Shown here in pieces: positions 35,570 to 49,572 of a stretch of DNA of 64,000 nt. The notes below the pieces were generated by a model. The model was not told where the DNA came from. It searched no databases and was given only the letters and a program-made list of their open reading frames with translations. The translations under genes were made by a program, and so were the position numbers. Origin of the DNA: Eremophila alpestris peregrina. Its lineage: Eukaryota; Chordata; Aves; Passeriformes; Alaudidae. The number at the start of each line of letters is the position of its first letter. The stretch's first letter is position 1. The DNA is taken from positions 1,539,496 to 1,603,495 of the forward strand of contig WMCF01000089.1 in assembly GCA_009792885.1 (NCBI GenBank). Reading direction: 5' to 3'.

Positions 35570-38500
35570 GCAAAATTAGTGAACATGAAACCAGTACATC
35601 TTTTGGTGTTTTCACCCGGTTTGAACTTAAAACTAACACACTCTGTTTTAGTGTTGTATTAAAGAAATTTAAATTTAACTTCAGCCTCTAACCTATTATT
35701 GGTGTTGATAGCTGAACGTTGCTAGCACAACCATCAAAAAGATTTAAAAGCAATTTGCTGGAACCAATTAGCTGTTACCTGGATAAAGAGGAAAACGATT
35801 TGGCTTGCTCCCTACATTTTTCCTATCTTTTCCTTCAGTTTCAGGTTGGTGGTTTGTCTATTTTCACTCTATGACAGAAGAAATATTTTAGAAATCATCT
35901 GGCATTCTTTTCTTTTGAGGCACATGCCAATTGTCAAGATGATTTTTATAAGAAGACTGTTTTAGCATTCTTTTTCCAAAAAATTATTGATCAATATTTT
36001 AGATATTACAGTGGGGTTCATAATAACAGGAGGTGTAATACTTGTTAATCTCATTTTTCGAGGCTATACTGTACTGAAAATACTCTTCAGTTAAACCGCT
36101 AGATTCAGGCAGCAGTGCAGTAAATAATTTCTTTTCAGGGATGAAGAGAGAGTATATTATCTGCCAGTTAAAAAAAGGCCATGGAAGATGGACAAAGAAG
36201 ATCAATAAAACAGAGAATGTGTCATCTTTCGCAACAAAATCTGCAAATCTCAGAAAAAAGCAATTTGTCTTTTCCTTTCACCAGGAAATCTGTGACTGGG
36301 ATGCTTCCATCCTGTTCTCCTGGAGTAACAACACTGGCTACCAGTTTAATAATTCTTCCAGGAAAATGACATCCCTTCATTCAAACAACCTTTTTCTTAC
36401 TTTAAAATGATCTATTTTCTATGTGGCAATAAGCAATCTTCTTTCCTATTAGTTACAGAAAGTCTGAAGGAAGAAGGCTGGATGATGTCTCCCCCCTAGG
36501 GAAGGGTAAATTCAAGAGTTTTAAATGGTACTGCACTGAATCAGGACTCTCCAGTTTATTTCAAAAATAATACTAAAAACACTTTTAAAACTAATTTTTT
36601 TACCAGCCTCTTAGTGATTTGACAGATTTGAATCAAAAGCAGTTTTGTCTTATATCTCACAACAGTTGAGTTCTCAAGAGTTGCTATGTACAAGGATATC
36701 TTAACTCAGCTTTTTCCCAGAGGGAAAAAAAATGTGAAAGCTCAGCTAATTGCTGACAGATTTTTCCATTGCTTTTCAGATACCAATTTGAGCAGTAACT
36801 TAAGAAATAATAGTTAAAAAAAATATTCATATCATTGTAGAAAAAGAAATCCATTTTGGAAATTTGGAGGTAAACCACTGAGTAATTTAAAGTAAATATT
36901 GCACTTTTTTAAAGGGGATTTTAGGACTATGAACTTTTTTTTTTAAATTATCTTTCTCAACTTTTTCTCCCTTTCTTTTCTCACCTTCTCTCATCATTGG
37001 TCCTAAATCTGTCCTAAGCAGAGTCTCATGGATGATTTATCCTGTATTACCTATCTACCAGAGCCCCATTTACGCTTCTCTATTTGCATTTCTAATTATT
37101 TTCTGGCTGATGTCTTTTTGTCTCAAAAGAGCAGGGAACTGCAGGTGTTGATGATAATGCTTAACTTTAGTGTAATTCATATTTTACTGCTCTATAGAGG
37201 TTAGGGAACAGATGTTGAGAGTTGTTATGTTAGCCTAGGTATTTTATTAATTATTGTGCTTAATAAAAAATGAACTATATTAAAATAATCTCCTGTTTCT
37301 TTAGAGAGTAGTCAGTGCACTAGTACATCTTCTGCTAGTGAGACATACACAGATGCTCACTGGAGACATGCAGCTCTATTTACTTTCAATAAGCAGCATG
37401 ATGTGTTTTATAGCACAAAAATCCACCACAATATTGACGAAAACTAGCACTTCTGTTATTGCACAGTTTACTGGGACTTTATTAATTTCCTCCTGGACAG
37501 ACCTGTTAAACTATTTCTATCCCAGGCTTCCTTTGAACAAATACTCATAATCTGTTGCTGTAGCAATGTGGACATGCGCTGAATATCCAGCAATTATGAA
37601 AGATATCTCTTCTGAAATCATAACACTTTGGAAACTATTTCAAGAATATGAGCTAGTTTGTCTTCCCTCTGCTGGAATCCAGTAAGGGTTTTAGATTTCT
37701 TTATGCCATTGGAGAGATGGAAGTGGACACATTTTAATAGAAATGTGCAAGAAGACCTCGTATCTGTGTCAGGATCAAAGCTTAGGAGTATGTGAACTTT
37801 GTAACTACTGATGATAGGTGACTCACAGTAAGTACGTTTTCTTTGGAGCAGCTTCACAAGTCACAGTGGTTTTTCCTCTCCACATGGCACTGACTGCACA
37901 GTGCAGAAAGCTTCCAAACAACCACACATGATAACCTGTGTGTGTCCAAGAAGTTCGTCAGCCTGTGGGCTTTGCATTGTGGAGCACCTCAAAAATCCCC
38001 CATAACAGATGCTAAGGAAATCTAATAGCTCTAAAATTGTACAAAATATTACCATGCTATCCCCACAAGATACCTAAATATTATAGTTATTTTGTCTTGA
38101 CACTGCTGCTGCCAAAATCTCAGGATCCATGCAATTAATTTCTGCATGTGATTTCTCGTGTCTTTCACATCCCAGAGATTGGGAGAGGGATTATGTGGTG
38201 GGCAAGAGGGTTTAAATGCGGAAGATAATCCCATGCTGCCAGTGTCTGATGGTTTCAACCAGCATAGTCTGATGCAGTCTCTTGTTTTTTTTTTTTTTTT
38301 TGGTTACATCTTGCAACTCAAGACAATACTACAATAAAAGCTTAAAACCTCATCGAACAGAAATCGAACAGAAATCTCATGCAGTATAAAATACCACTCT
38401 TCAAAAGACCATGGTACTGCACTCATTGCATGACAAAAAGGAGAGAAATACTGACAGGTTTGTGGGTCTTACACACTTCTTTTCTCTATTTATTACTGAG

Positions 38501-41500
38501 TTTGTCAAATTGATAACTTTGTTGAACATAAAACACTGCTTAGTTTAAGGTCTCAGACACCAATTGAAATGTACTCTGAAAGCACCAGAAGAACTTGATT
38601 CTATTTTTAGGACTAATTTAGATGATAGTTTTTTCTCTAGTACCCATAACCTTGAGAAACTATTTCTTCAATATATAATACTGAAAAAAATTATAAAGCC
38701 TATATCTCTGGTAAATAAATTGGTTTTGACAGGTTTTCAGCCAAACCCCAAGCAGTTTTCATTTGTGGGGACTGCTGGCCCATATGTTCTCCATATCCAA
38801 CTCCCTCTGTCCCTACCCTCTTGTAAATACCCAAGAAAAGGAACAAATGCAAGGATTTCTTTTTCCCAGGACTGAAGTACATCATCATTTATTCTATAAC
38901 TGACACATCAATTACATTGCTTAGTAAGTGCTACTTAAAAAGTAGGTCCTGAGACCTAGACTATAGGTCTTCTAGAAATTATTGAGTCGTGACTGCAATA
39001 AATGTCATTATAAGTGATTAAAAATATATATATATGTACACATATGCAATACAAAAAATATGGGCTTTTAAGCACGCAAATCTATCATCAAAATAAAAAA
39101 TTAAAATCACAATAAATGTATTAAAAGAAAGACAAAAATATTATTTGGATTTCAACTTGTTTGACTGTGTCACTGTACTTGGTCTTCCTGAGGTGTTTCT
39201 GCATTCCATTTGTTCGTATGGTCACTGTCAAAGGCATGGCCAGAGTCAGCAGGACACATGGATTTTTTTGGATTTTGTTTACTTTGTTTGTTCTTCTGTT
39301 TGCTTTTAGCATTTTTTCTGCAGTATGATCATTTCTTCTGGAACTGATCACAACAGCTTCCATACATATCTCATATTTTAGCAGCCTATCTTATATTGCT
39401 GACACTTCAGCTGTAGCGGAAAAATATAACATCTGAAACTTATGGTTTAGAATAATTTATTTGTTTAATTTGATCTCTGTTTGCAGACAGAAGGGTATAA
39501 TATGCTCACAGAAAAAGTACAGTTTGCTTGGGGAGGCAATTAATAAATAGACCCTCCTTTAGTAGAGAAATGTTAGACATAAGCTCTCCTGTGTTGATAA
39601 CCAGAAATAACTTTTTTATTTTTCTATTTTGCATTGGCCTTTTCTTTTAAACTCATTTCCTGAACAGATAAAGTATACTTTAAAAGCATTGATCTTACCT
39701 TGGAAGGAAACAGCTCAAAATGTTTAGGAAAAGTCTACGGAAATAATGGGATTGTAATGGGAATAAATGCAGGAGCTGTGTGACAGTTTTGCAAAATGAT
39801 TTTTTTTTATTATTATTATTCAGGATATACTTTTGAACTATATTTTTTTCTATGTGAGCAAATCACATTTCATAAAAACAGAATGCACTCAAAGGCAGAG
39901 TTAAAAGTGATCAAAGATGCTGTGCTATTTTAATGAATAGTGACATAATACTGTTATAACAGTAGAGGTTCCTCACTCCAGGATCTTGTCAGTTGTAAGA
40001 GAGCTAACTTTATCTTCTGTACAGTAATTAAAAGAAAAAAAAAAAAAAGCCAACATGGTAAAGTTGTCCAAGGTATCTACCTGTTTTGTTCACATCAATC
40101 GTACAACAATGAACCTGTGTTTGGATTACTACATTGCCCCAGTTTGTATAATGGCATCATGTTGAAAGATTATGTGTGTGTGTGCTGAGATTTGTTGCAT
40201 TAGTGTCTTGTATGCAGGTTGATTTTGCTTTGTTTTGTTGAGTCAGATCTGCAAGCAGGGTGTTTGAGAAGTTGTTTCTGGATGCCCCATGTTCGGAGCT
40301 TTACTGACAAGCACATGTCAAGCAACAGCTTGTTCTGGAGAATTGCCACTAGACTTCACTTGTATTTGAAAAGAAATGGCTACCTTTCATCAGCAAAAAT
40401 GTCAATATAGGGAGGGGAAAACCCACTAAAAATCCAGCATCTGAAATGTCTCTTTTTCAGATGTTAAAAGGATATGTTGCCCATGGAGAAATTAAAGTAT
40501 TTCATAGCTACTGTGGAGGCAGCACATAAAAATATACTTCAAAGGAGAGAATCCCATACAGCTCTAAGATTTCTCATGTATTATTTATACCCAGGTCTGG
40601 ATATTATTTAATCATAGTGTGAATCTGAAGTACTAAAAATACTTTTGATTTCAATGTTATGCAGGCTTGCACTGTTCAGAACAAGCTTTTCTTATGTCAG
40701 CTCCTTGACGCAGATCTGTTCAGGGTTTTGCTGCAGGAAATTATAGCTTTTTACCCATGAAAGCAGTGCTGGATTTATTTGGATCAAGATTGTGACCCTC
40801 TCATTCAAAATTTTATAAAAACCTACTTAATATTAAAAAAATTATCTTTTGAATACAATTATACTGATAACCTAGAAATGAATACTAAGAAGTAGACCTT
40901 TTTGTGTAGATGTCCAGGGTTAGTTTCTGAATGGACTTTTAAATCTGCTTATTTCTCCATGTGAGTTTAATAATGTATCTATACCTTCTGATGATGAAAT
41001 CATTTATTGAAGCAATTTAAGTTCACTCAGCCAAAAAACCATGACAAGCACTCTAAGGCTGACAAAATATGTGATAGCTTAAATAAAGAACCTGGAAATA
41101 GAACAATGCTCAATACTCTGATTTTAAATTTTTTTTCTATAAAGATTTTTCCGGCTGTTTTTTTCAAGCACTTTAGTTATGCAGAGATAATGAAGGTCTT
41201 TATGGTAAGTGACCTTTTTATTATATGGGGGAAAAAGAAAGGAAAAAGAAAATTACTTAGTATCATAGCATCTATAACTCCATATAAGACCTAATGCCAA
41301 AAAACCTTTACCCTAATTTGAATATCTCCTGAAAGTACTGAGGATGTTGTTTCTCACTAGAAAATGTCTTCATAATACAGAACATCTAAAGTACCTGGCG
41401 ATGAAGGAGTTTAAATGATGATAATTACATTATCACTTTTCAATTAATATGTTTTCCTCCATTTCTAAAAATAAAAAATATTTCATACTGAGGCCTTTTA

Positions 41501-42059
41501 TGTGAAGAAAAGGGCAAAGTAGTGCCAGGTTTCGTATTTGTTTAAAGTTGAAAAGCATGGCAGCTCACAAAGAGTATTGTAGAAAAAAAGTCACTGCAAG
41601 TTTAAACCTTCAATTCAGTGATGGTCTTCCCTCTTCATGAACATATGGCTTTCTAGCACTGACTTTTTTCCTTTCTTTGTACTGCAGTTTTAAGATGAAG
41701 ACCCAGAAGACACATGGTTGCTAGGGGCAACTCATTGCTGTAATGTTTATAGCAGACCTTGCAAAATTAATCCCTATTTCAGAGTAATGTCTTTAAATGT
41801 CAAGGGCACTTTGATATGGATGTATAGTCTTAAGTACATAAGAATATCATAAAATTGTGTGAACTTTTCCTTTAAGATTTTATTTTTCCTTAAAATCTCT
41901 ATCATACATGGCTGAGATGGAGCAAATTTTCTTCATAGCAGCCTGTATGGTGCAGTGGCTTAGGTTTGTGATTGAAACTGTATTTGTAACAAAATGAAGT
42001 ATTTATTATTGGTGAATTGTGCATGCACAGCATTGAGATTTATTTTTCCACATTCTTGA
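35570..42059. other. AT-rich unique-looking DNA, no gene seen
   Basis: About 6.5 kb without a recognised repeat family. Frames reach about 100 codons (38564-38875) but carry no domain. Homopolymers are 17 T at 38285-38301 and about 14 A near 40034-40048. A 12-base unit ATCGAACAGAAA is tandemly doubled at about 38353-38376. Confidence 0.5.
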
Positions 42060-42175
42060 TCCACAACAGACTGGAAAGATATTGGAGGTTGATAGGGGAC
42101 ATGATTGAGGCAGCTGACCCCAGCTCACAACAGGAATACTCCCTGTCATATGATGTCATAAAACGTGTTCAACTA
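42060..42175 (+). mobile_element. Probable LTR fragment (U3 part)
   Basis: GGGGACATGATTGAGGCAGC, TGACCCCAGCTCACAACAGG and ATACTCCCTGTCATATGATG resemble a stretch shared by avian ERV LTRs (CAGCTGACCCCAACT..., then CCATATGACGTCATG). A TGATGTCAT element (CRE-like) lies near 42152. Both ends are undefined and no other LTR landmark is present, so this would be a small relic. Confidence 0.45.
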
Positions 42176-45100
42176 GTAATAAAAATATTTTATTCAATAG
42201 CTGGTTTTGTATAATTTTTTTTTTGAGACTGTTTTATTTTCTTAAGCCTGTAAAATTTCACACAGTGTTTGTGAAACTTTTGTGTTTGTCTTGAACCAGA
42301 AAAATCCCTTTTCCATCATGCAAGGTAGAGGAATTAATAACTTAATTATACTTACTAACTTACTAACAGATTGTAACACTGTACGGGAACTGGCTAGCAG
42401 AGAATTATTTTTTTCATGACAGAATCTTGTTTATAAAATCGAATTTTTTTTCTTCATAACATTCATGCAAGTTTGTTTATTTTATATTGAATTATTTCTC
42501 TTCCTTAATGAGTATGGAGGGAGACATGACTGAGTGGCTTCAGGGTACTCAAATGCCCACTGGCGTTTACACAGGGATTCATATAAATTGAAATTCTATA
42601 TGAGAGAAATAATATGGGATAGCCTTGACTTAACACAAAACTGACATTTATGAAAATGAGTGACTGTTTTCACAACAAACAATCAAGCAGGAACATGAAA
42701 AAATAAATTATTTAATTCTACATTTCATTGGAGTCATACTGACAGGAGTAATGGGACCATTTTAATAGCTTCATAGAAAAATATTTTTACAGGAAGGTAA
42801 AAATTCATTTAAAATGCAAAAAGAATCAGGCTGTCCAAATAAAACACTTTGACTATTTCCCACCATAGAAAAGGTTGTTAGTAACTGTTCTTTTCAGCTT
42901 CTGAAAACTGGCTATTAAGCTATAGGTGTAAAATATTTATACAATTTTTTTATTCTTTTAATTTGAGAATTGTAGATCCTTAAGAGTCTTGAAATATTTC
43001 AAAAATGTAGCATCTGTGCTTCATATTATATTGTTCTACATCACTCATCTATGTCATCCAGATTTTTTCCTCTAGCATCTTCATTATTGCTGTACATATT
43101 AGAAATTAATGCAGATTTAGAAGATAACTACTTGCCACCAGGAAGCAAGCTACTACGTGGCAGAATGATAAATAGGTAATGTTTTTAGGAAAGCTGTTGG
43201 GTTGGGGTTTTTTGGGCCTTTTTAGGTTACTTTTTTCTAGGAAATGCCTTTTATGTTAATGTTTTTAGGAAAACCCAGTGTCTTGATCTTTAGTAATGCT
43301 AAATTGTCATTGCTCACAGTGTGTATGATATAAAAACTTATGAGTGTGAAGTTCATTACAAGCATGTCAACATTAGATAGAGCTGATGTTCAGGCTCACA
43401 CCAGGCAAAATTACTAGAGTAAACATTTATAGACAGACTTTACAAATGTCAAATAGGTTTTAGGATCTAATATATACAGATCTTTTCAGGTCAGATAGTT
43501 TTCTCAGTTTGGTGGACAAATTCTTGGGATACAGAATCAAGATTTTTAAAGATCCGTTGTTTCAAATTCTGCTTATCTAAGACAACATTGTTGTCATTGT
43601 TCATTGTTGACTGAAAAAATAAATTGAGTTGTAAGAATGGAAGGACCTGGATTAAATTCCTTCAGAGATCTCAAGAAACACAGAAATGACTGGGAATATT
43701 GGTATAGTTTTCCAGTGGTTCCCATATTGCTCCTTCAGTATTTTCCCATTGTTTTGTCACCTAGAATAGGGAGTTTCTTCCTGGAGATGAATAGAAGTGT
43801 AAGCTTCAGAGATTCATTGGAAATGGGAAATGTTCTAAAACCACTTGAAAAGGTATACTATTTGCTTATGGAGAGCCCATTTCACAAATGATTTTGCCAG
43901 CACTTTTCTGCAAAATGATTACCTTTTCCTTTCATTATGTTTTATTAAATTTTCTACTTCTTTCCTGACACTGTGACCTAACTTTGGTTTCAAGGCTTAG
44001 CTCTTGCTGAGTACACTGTTTCTTGGCCCCATAGATACAAAACCACCTTTTTGGTTGGTTTTGTTTCTTCTTGTTCTACAAGAAGTGGAGTCTAATTCTA
44101 ATTTCAGATGAGTAGTCCTTATGTGTTCTGGCATATTATTTACATGGGGGAATTAGATCTTCTGTAATTATTTCCCTTTTGCCAATGTGATATGTTCAGA
44201 TTTTCTGTTTTAAAGGAATAGTTTCCACTCTTCACCTCTCAAAGCACCTTTTTTCCCCAAGTCCATTTAAGAGAAACAGAATACATAATTCATTGAGATT
44301 CCAAAATATTTTCTTTCAAAAGCAGAATGATAAAAGAAAAATATATTTTTGAAAACTATCCAAAATCCACAACAAAATCAAATCCTATACATTCACCTTC
44401 TTTCCTTCTTTATTGCTGTTAGATTAATAATTTGCATTAAACTGATTTTTTTTCTATTTTTAGGTTGAATCATGAAAACTGTGCACTTAGTATTTTGATT
44501 GTATTGTCTATCCTTATTGGTGAAGAAAAGGGTAAAGTGGGTGAATTTTTTTACTCCAAATTTTGTAGGTTACCTTAAGCTTATTGCCAGATTTTCCATT
44601 TGATCTTCTGGCATGTATTTAAAATTCCCTTTCTGATAACATAACAATTCAAGTATTCAAAGATATGTACCTTTTACCTGCAAAAACACAACATTACTGT
44701 CCTAAAGCTTGGTGTAAACAGCAGAAGTTTTTTTGCTGATTCATTTAAACTGCTAAAATCTCAAAGAGCATTTTGCTTTGAAATAAGAATATGTGTTACA
44801 TACCCTCAGAACTGTGTCCCAGATAATCTTACTCATGAATAACTGCTACCAGTGGAGAAAACAAAGTTAATGCTATTTCAATTGTTGTGAGAAAAAGGAT
44901 TCATGTAAGAGTGCAAATAAAAGCACAAAAGTTGAAAATTGCTGCAAGATATCAAAGAGTGGATTTGATAAAATATTGCTTTCTCCCTGGGACACAGTCA
45001 CAATGACTTTAGATGTGATTCTTTATTATTTGCCAAAAACCAGTACTTAAAATATTTATTTTGCCTAAATTTTGAGTGCATTGAACAGAAAGGGAACATA

Positions 45101-45695
45101 TGCAATTATCTTTTAAAAAAAACTGACTATTTGGTCTTTGGAATATCTATTTATATCTTCAATCTTCCTTACTCTCTCTGTTCAACCAGAGTAGTAGTTA
45201 CTTTCTAATTGCATGGCAGAGGTTTTCTATAACCTACTTAATTATATACATGCCTTGTTTTGAAACTACAGAGCTTTTAATACTGAATATTCATGAGAAG
45301 CAAAGGCTTTGTTGGTGAACTAGAGCATGCATCACTAAAGATAATATTAAATAATTGTAAGTTATTTATTTAGTTGAGAGAAAATAATATAAGCATGCAA
45401 ATATCGGAAATGTTAGCTCCTCTGTAAAATAAAATGCCTTATTCTATAAAAGGAAAGAAGTTGTCTTCAGAGGTCTTGTATTACTGACAAAAAAAATAAA
45501 TGGATAAGTGATATAGGAAAGAAGTGAAACATGAAAGAATATTAGAGAACTTAGAGCATTTACACACTTCCAAAGCCTACAGTATTGATAGTCAAAGTAG
45601 TATGTTACTGGGATATTTGAGTTCTAGAGTGGTCCTGAAGCTGGCAACAAACACAAGGGATGGTCTCCTTTGGGCCTACTCATTCTTCATTGAAA
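42176..45695. other. AT-rich DNA, no gene seen
   Basis: No named repeat. A 16-base direct repeat lies at 43178-43193 and 43258-43273. Frames are under 100 codons. Confidence 0.5.
43178..43273. repeat. 16-bp direct repeat flanking a 64-bp segment
   Basis: TAATGTTTTTAGGAAA occurs at 43178-43193 and again at 43258-43273. The 64 bases between are T/G-rich. The arrangement could be a target-site duplication around a small insertion or a local duplication. Confidence 0.6.
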
Positions 45696-45883
45696 TGATG
45701 ACCAAGCACTGGAATAGGCTGCCCAGGAAAGTGCTGGAATCACCATCTGTGCAAGTGTTAAAAAGAAATGCATGGATGTGGGATCTGGGATGCACTTCGG
45801 GGTGGCTATGGGTATAGTACATTAATGTTTGGATTCAATCTTAGAGGCCTTTTCCAACCTTAGCGATTCCAGCATTCTGTGAT
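45696..45883 (+). mobile_element. CR1 LINE 3' end
   Basis: CACTGGAATAGGCTGCCCAG, AAAGTGCTGGAATCACCATC and AGGCCTTTTCCAACCTTAGC match the CR1 3' untranslated region. The copy ends CATTCTGTGAT at 45883. The plus-strand frame at 45524-45817 is residual. An ERV-like block begins within about ten bases of the CR1 terminus. Confidence 0.83.
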
Positions 45884-45889
45884 ATCCCT

Positions 45890-46130
45890 TGTGTCAGCTG
45901 AGGTCAGCCATCCCTTGTGTGTCCTCTCCCAACAACTTGTGCACCCTCAGCCTTCTCTCTGCTGGGGTAGGGTGAGAAGCAGAAAAGGCCTTGGCTCTGT
46001 GTAATCCCTGCTCAGCAATAATGAAACCATCCTGTGTTATCAACACTGTTTCCGACACAAATCAAACCCCTAGATCCATGCCAGCTACTATGGAGAAAAT
46101 TATCTTGGTCAAAACCAACACATCCTCCAC
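45890..46130 (+). mobile_element. ERV LTR-like segment
   Basis: TGTGTCAGCTGAGGTCAGCC, GAGAAGCAGAAAAGGCCTTG, GCTCTGTGTAATCCCTGCTC and TGTGTTATCAACACTG match, from memory, an LTR common in avian genomes. The left edge starts with TG directly after the CR1 end. The right edge is not certain. Orientation is assumed from the recalled motif order. Confidence 0.5.
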
Positions 46131-47100
46131 CCCTGATTCTATACCACTTACATCATCCTCATATCCCAAACTATCTAATAACCATCACTCCCCTTCCCAG
46201 TCTTTGGTAGAATACACCAATATAATTCCCTTAATCTATTGACCAGTCCTGTGAAATATCAATAAAATATCCACTCAGGACAGGAGAGGTGGTGTTGTGT
46301 ACTGGGCACCAAAGCCAGCTCAGGTGAGGTCACTGCTGCACTTGCACCGATTCTTTCAAGGCTTCTCCTCCACTGATCCAGGTTGTTTCTATTATAGCAA
46401 TTTGTATAATATGTAAGTCAAACCATGGATTGCAATAACCTAAAGGTAAATCCACTGCTACCTCCACCACTGATGCTTCTTGTGTATCTGATGCAGCATG
46501 GACATCCATAGCCACAGATATTTGGAAGTGTACCTTGTTCAGCATGGATTTACCATTGAGCCAGAATCATTTCAAAGCTATACCTGCTGTCACACAGACC
46601 CAGTCATGACCACAAATACTTTGAGGTGCATTGGACTTGTCCACAGCAACATATGTTTCAGGGTGTCCTGCTACACAGTGGACTCACTCACAGTGAGTCA
46701 CAGTTCCTTCAACAGAAATTCACCCTGGAATTGCAGCCCGCTCAGTACAGCAGCACAGGGACAGCAGCACAGGTACAGCAGTGACACCCTGGCCCCCTGC
46801 CAGCCCAGGCACATTGCCCTGGCTGTTATCAGAACGTTCCCAGGCACAGCAGAGGAGGTGATCAGCAGCACAGCACTGCAGTGAGTGGAGAAAGCAAAAA
46901 GCAGCTGCTGACAAGCACGAGAGTCCAACTTACAGCCAGGCAAGTGAGCCCCATGGCAAGCACAGGAGCTTGCTGATTTACTGCTAAACAGCAATAACAG
47001 ACATCAACCTAGCACACCACAACCAAACCTGTCATTATCTTCAACACTGTGAGCCTCTTACTGGGTGCCAAAAATGATTGTTCTCAGCAAAAATATAAAA
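46131..47100. mobile_element. ERV-derived block, internal part unresolved
   Basis: The sequence is C- and A-rich with many CAGCAC words (46735-46775 contains tandem ACAGCAGCACAGG-like units). It has no intact retroviral motif that I can see on either strand. Near 47075-47095 the words CTCAGCAAAAATATAAAACA and TAGCCCCACAG loosely repeat the end of the 46.0 kb LTR-like segment. The block may therefore lie between two LTR relics. The chance frames (46498-46884 plus, 46698-46994 minus) are not called as genes. Confidence 0.35.
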
Positions 47101-49260
47101 CATAGCCCCACAGTAGGTATTTGACATGCTTTTGGTTTTGAACATTCATATGGGACTCTTAAAACTTAGTGAGCAAAACAAAAATAGACCATTTAATTTT
47201 TACCTATACAGTTTTGATAATATATTTTTCCTACTCTTATTTCTTTGACATCCAGAGACAATAATTTCTCTCTCCTCCTCCTTTGTCTCTATGGATTTTG
47301 AGTGTCTCTTGTAGGTACTGTCTTTTACACTTTCTTTCACATTTACTTTCTTTGATAACGTTATGGCATTAATCGTCTATGTTTCTCTGAGTATCTTTTA
47401 TCAGTATCTGAGTATATTTGACTAGTATCTGTTCTTCATACCGCCTATTTCATCTATACAGAGAATGAAGAGAGGGCAGATCATCAACTATCATTCACCT
47501 TGTCCATTAAGCAGAATTTACCTGAAAAAGGTATACAGGGAACACACTTCACACACTTGCACAAAATTGATAACCAAGAGTAGACCAATATTTAACATCT
47601 CAGTCCTTTTTAGCATTTTATTTGCAATGTGTATCAGGATTATGATGTTTTGCTTCTCTGGTACAGGGCATAAGAAGCCATGGAAATACAGCAGCCACAG
47701 GGTGCCTTTGGGATAACATACCACCCAGCTTGTGAATGCCAAGCCACTGAAAACTTTTGATTTTGTTTTTACTGTGCAATTTTGTCTGTTAGTACCACTG
47801 AGAAACATGAATTTATGCTGTTGTTTTAATGATTTCTTCATGGAAGTTGGAATGTTACCAAAATACTTTTTGTTCCTGTCCATTTCTTAATTCCTGACTA
47901 GAACACACATAGTCACTAAATTTTTTTTGTTTGCAGCCTTCATGTCCTGCAACTAAACAGCTTGGCTTTTCTCTTTCCAAAGGCCTTGATATATAGACTG
48001 TAATAGAGATTGTTCCTGGGATTATTTACTGAATTTACTGCTTTATTTGGGACAACAAGCTCTTGTCTCAAATGAAGTGTTTCTTCCTTTTTCAAGTGCC
48101 TGTCTCTCTCCTGTTATATCCGACCTATATATCTGTTTGTGCTTTTCATCTGAAAAGATCTTCAATCTATTTAAATATTCTATTCTTATGGATCTTGGTT
48201 GCAATGAATTCCTCCCCTTGCTCCTAGCCTGGAGTTAGGGCCATAACTTAAAGTTATGATGACAAAGATAGGACTATAACTTAAACACAAAGTTTGCAAA
48301 GTCATTTTTACTAACAGAAAATCATTACAGCTTACGAGACAACTTGTAAAGCAGACCCCTAGAAAGATATCCTACTGTCTCTTGTTGTCTTGCCAGATAC
48401 TTATTGCTTAGCTACAAAATTTTAGCAACTGCACATTAGCCTTGTCCTGATGAAGTCAGGACATCTCAGTTCCATTTGCTTCCACTAATGGAGGCACTGG
48501 ACTTCATTATGCTCTCTGTCTTACTGTGCTATAGCACTGAATCAGCACCTTATTTTTTGAACATTAACCTCTCAAGGAATAGGGATTCAAACAGAGATAA
48601 AAGATGAAGTGAAAAAGAAAACATTGACTTTATTCTGTTCAAAATGAGTATTACCTGATTTTCTGTCTTTGGAGAACCTGTCGTTTTGGTCTGGAAGCAC
48701 AGTGCCAAGTTTTCAGTCTTCACATGTTAGAAAGTACATTGTAAAAAATCTTCCAGCAGAAAAAATATTTTCCTTCATAGGGAAATTCCCTCAATATGGA
48801 AAATTACCCCCATATGCAAAATAAGCCTTGTTGCTCATCTCTCGTCTTCTATACTTTTCAGCTCCTACTTGTATCTTTCAGATACATTGCTTCTGATATA
48901 TTTATCTATCATGTTCAGTTATGAACTATATAACAAATAACACTTGTTGAAGATAAGTTCCCTCGCATATGGAATGCTACCTGGACACACATACATATTT
49001 CTTCCTGGAAAAAAAAAATCCTAATTTTAAAACCTGAGTCGGGTGTGGGAGGGAATTTGCTTAAAAGAACTTGAGGAGTTTCTTCCTCCCAGAAGTGTTC
49101 TACATTGTAACACTTCTATGACTCCATTCTATAATTCTTTTCTCCTGCTGCTTTTAGTACTTGCTGAAATTTACATTCTGAAAATGAGTTATTATGGTCC
49201 AATGTATGTAACATGTTTACTTACATTACTGTTTTGCTACAGGCTCATGTAAAACTTGCT
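47101..49260. other. AT-rich DNA, no gene seen
   Basis: The minus-strand frame at 47518-47883 (121 codons) shows no domain or splice context. No repeat family recognised. Confidence 0.5.
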
Positions 49261-49572
49261 CTCTACAATTACCTGAAGGAAAGTTGTGGGAAGGATGAGA
49301 GGACATAGCCTCAAACTGTGCTGGGGGCAGGGGGTGTGGTCAGTTTGGTCATCTGAAGGAATTTCTTTACAGAAAGGGTTGTTAAACATTTGAATGCTCA
49401 GGGTGGTGGTGGAGTACTATCCCTGGAGGTGTTCAAGTGTCACTGGACGTGGCACTTAGTGCCATGATCTAATGGTCAAGGTGGTGGTCTGTCAGGCATT
49501 GAGACTGATGATCTCAGAGGCCTTTTCCAACCTATATGATGCTGTGATTCCATGATTCTGTTATTCTGTGAT
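49261..49572 (+). mobile_element. CR1 LINE 3' end
   Basis: CTCTACAATTACCTGAAGGA, AGGGTTGTTAAACATTTGAA, TCCCTGGAGGTGTTCAAGTG and GAGGCCTTTTCCAACCTATA are ordered CR1 3' landmarks. The tail repeats ATTCYRTGATTCTGTTATTC-like octamers to 49572. It is one of the better preserved 3' ends here. Confidence 0.9.

Noticed and set aside
47518..47883. 121-codon minus-strand frame
   Set aside because: No domain, and frames of this length are expected in tens of kilobases of such DNA.
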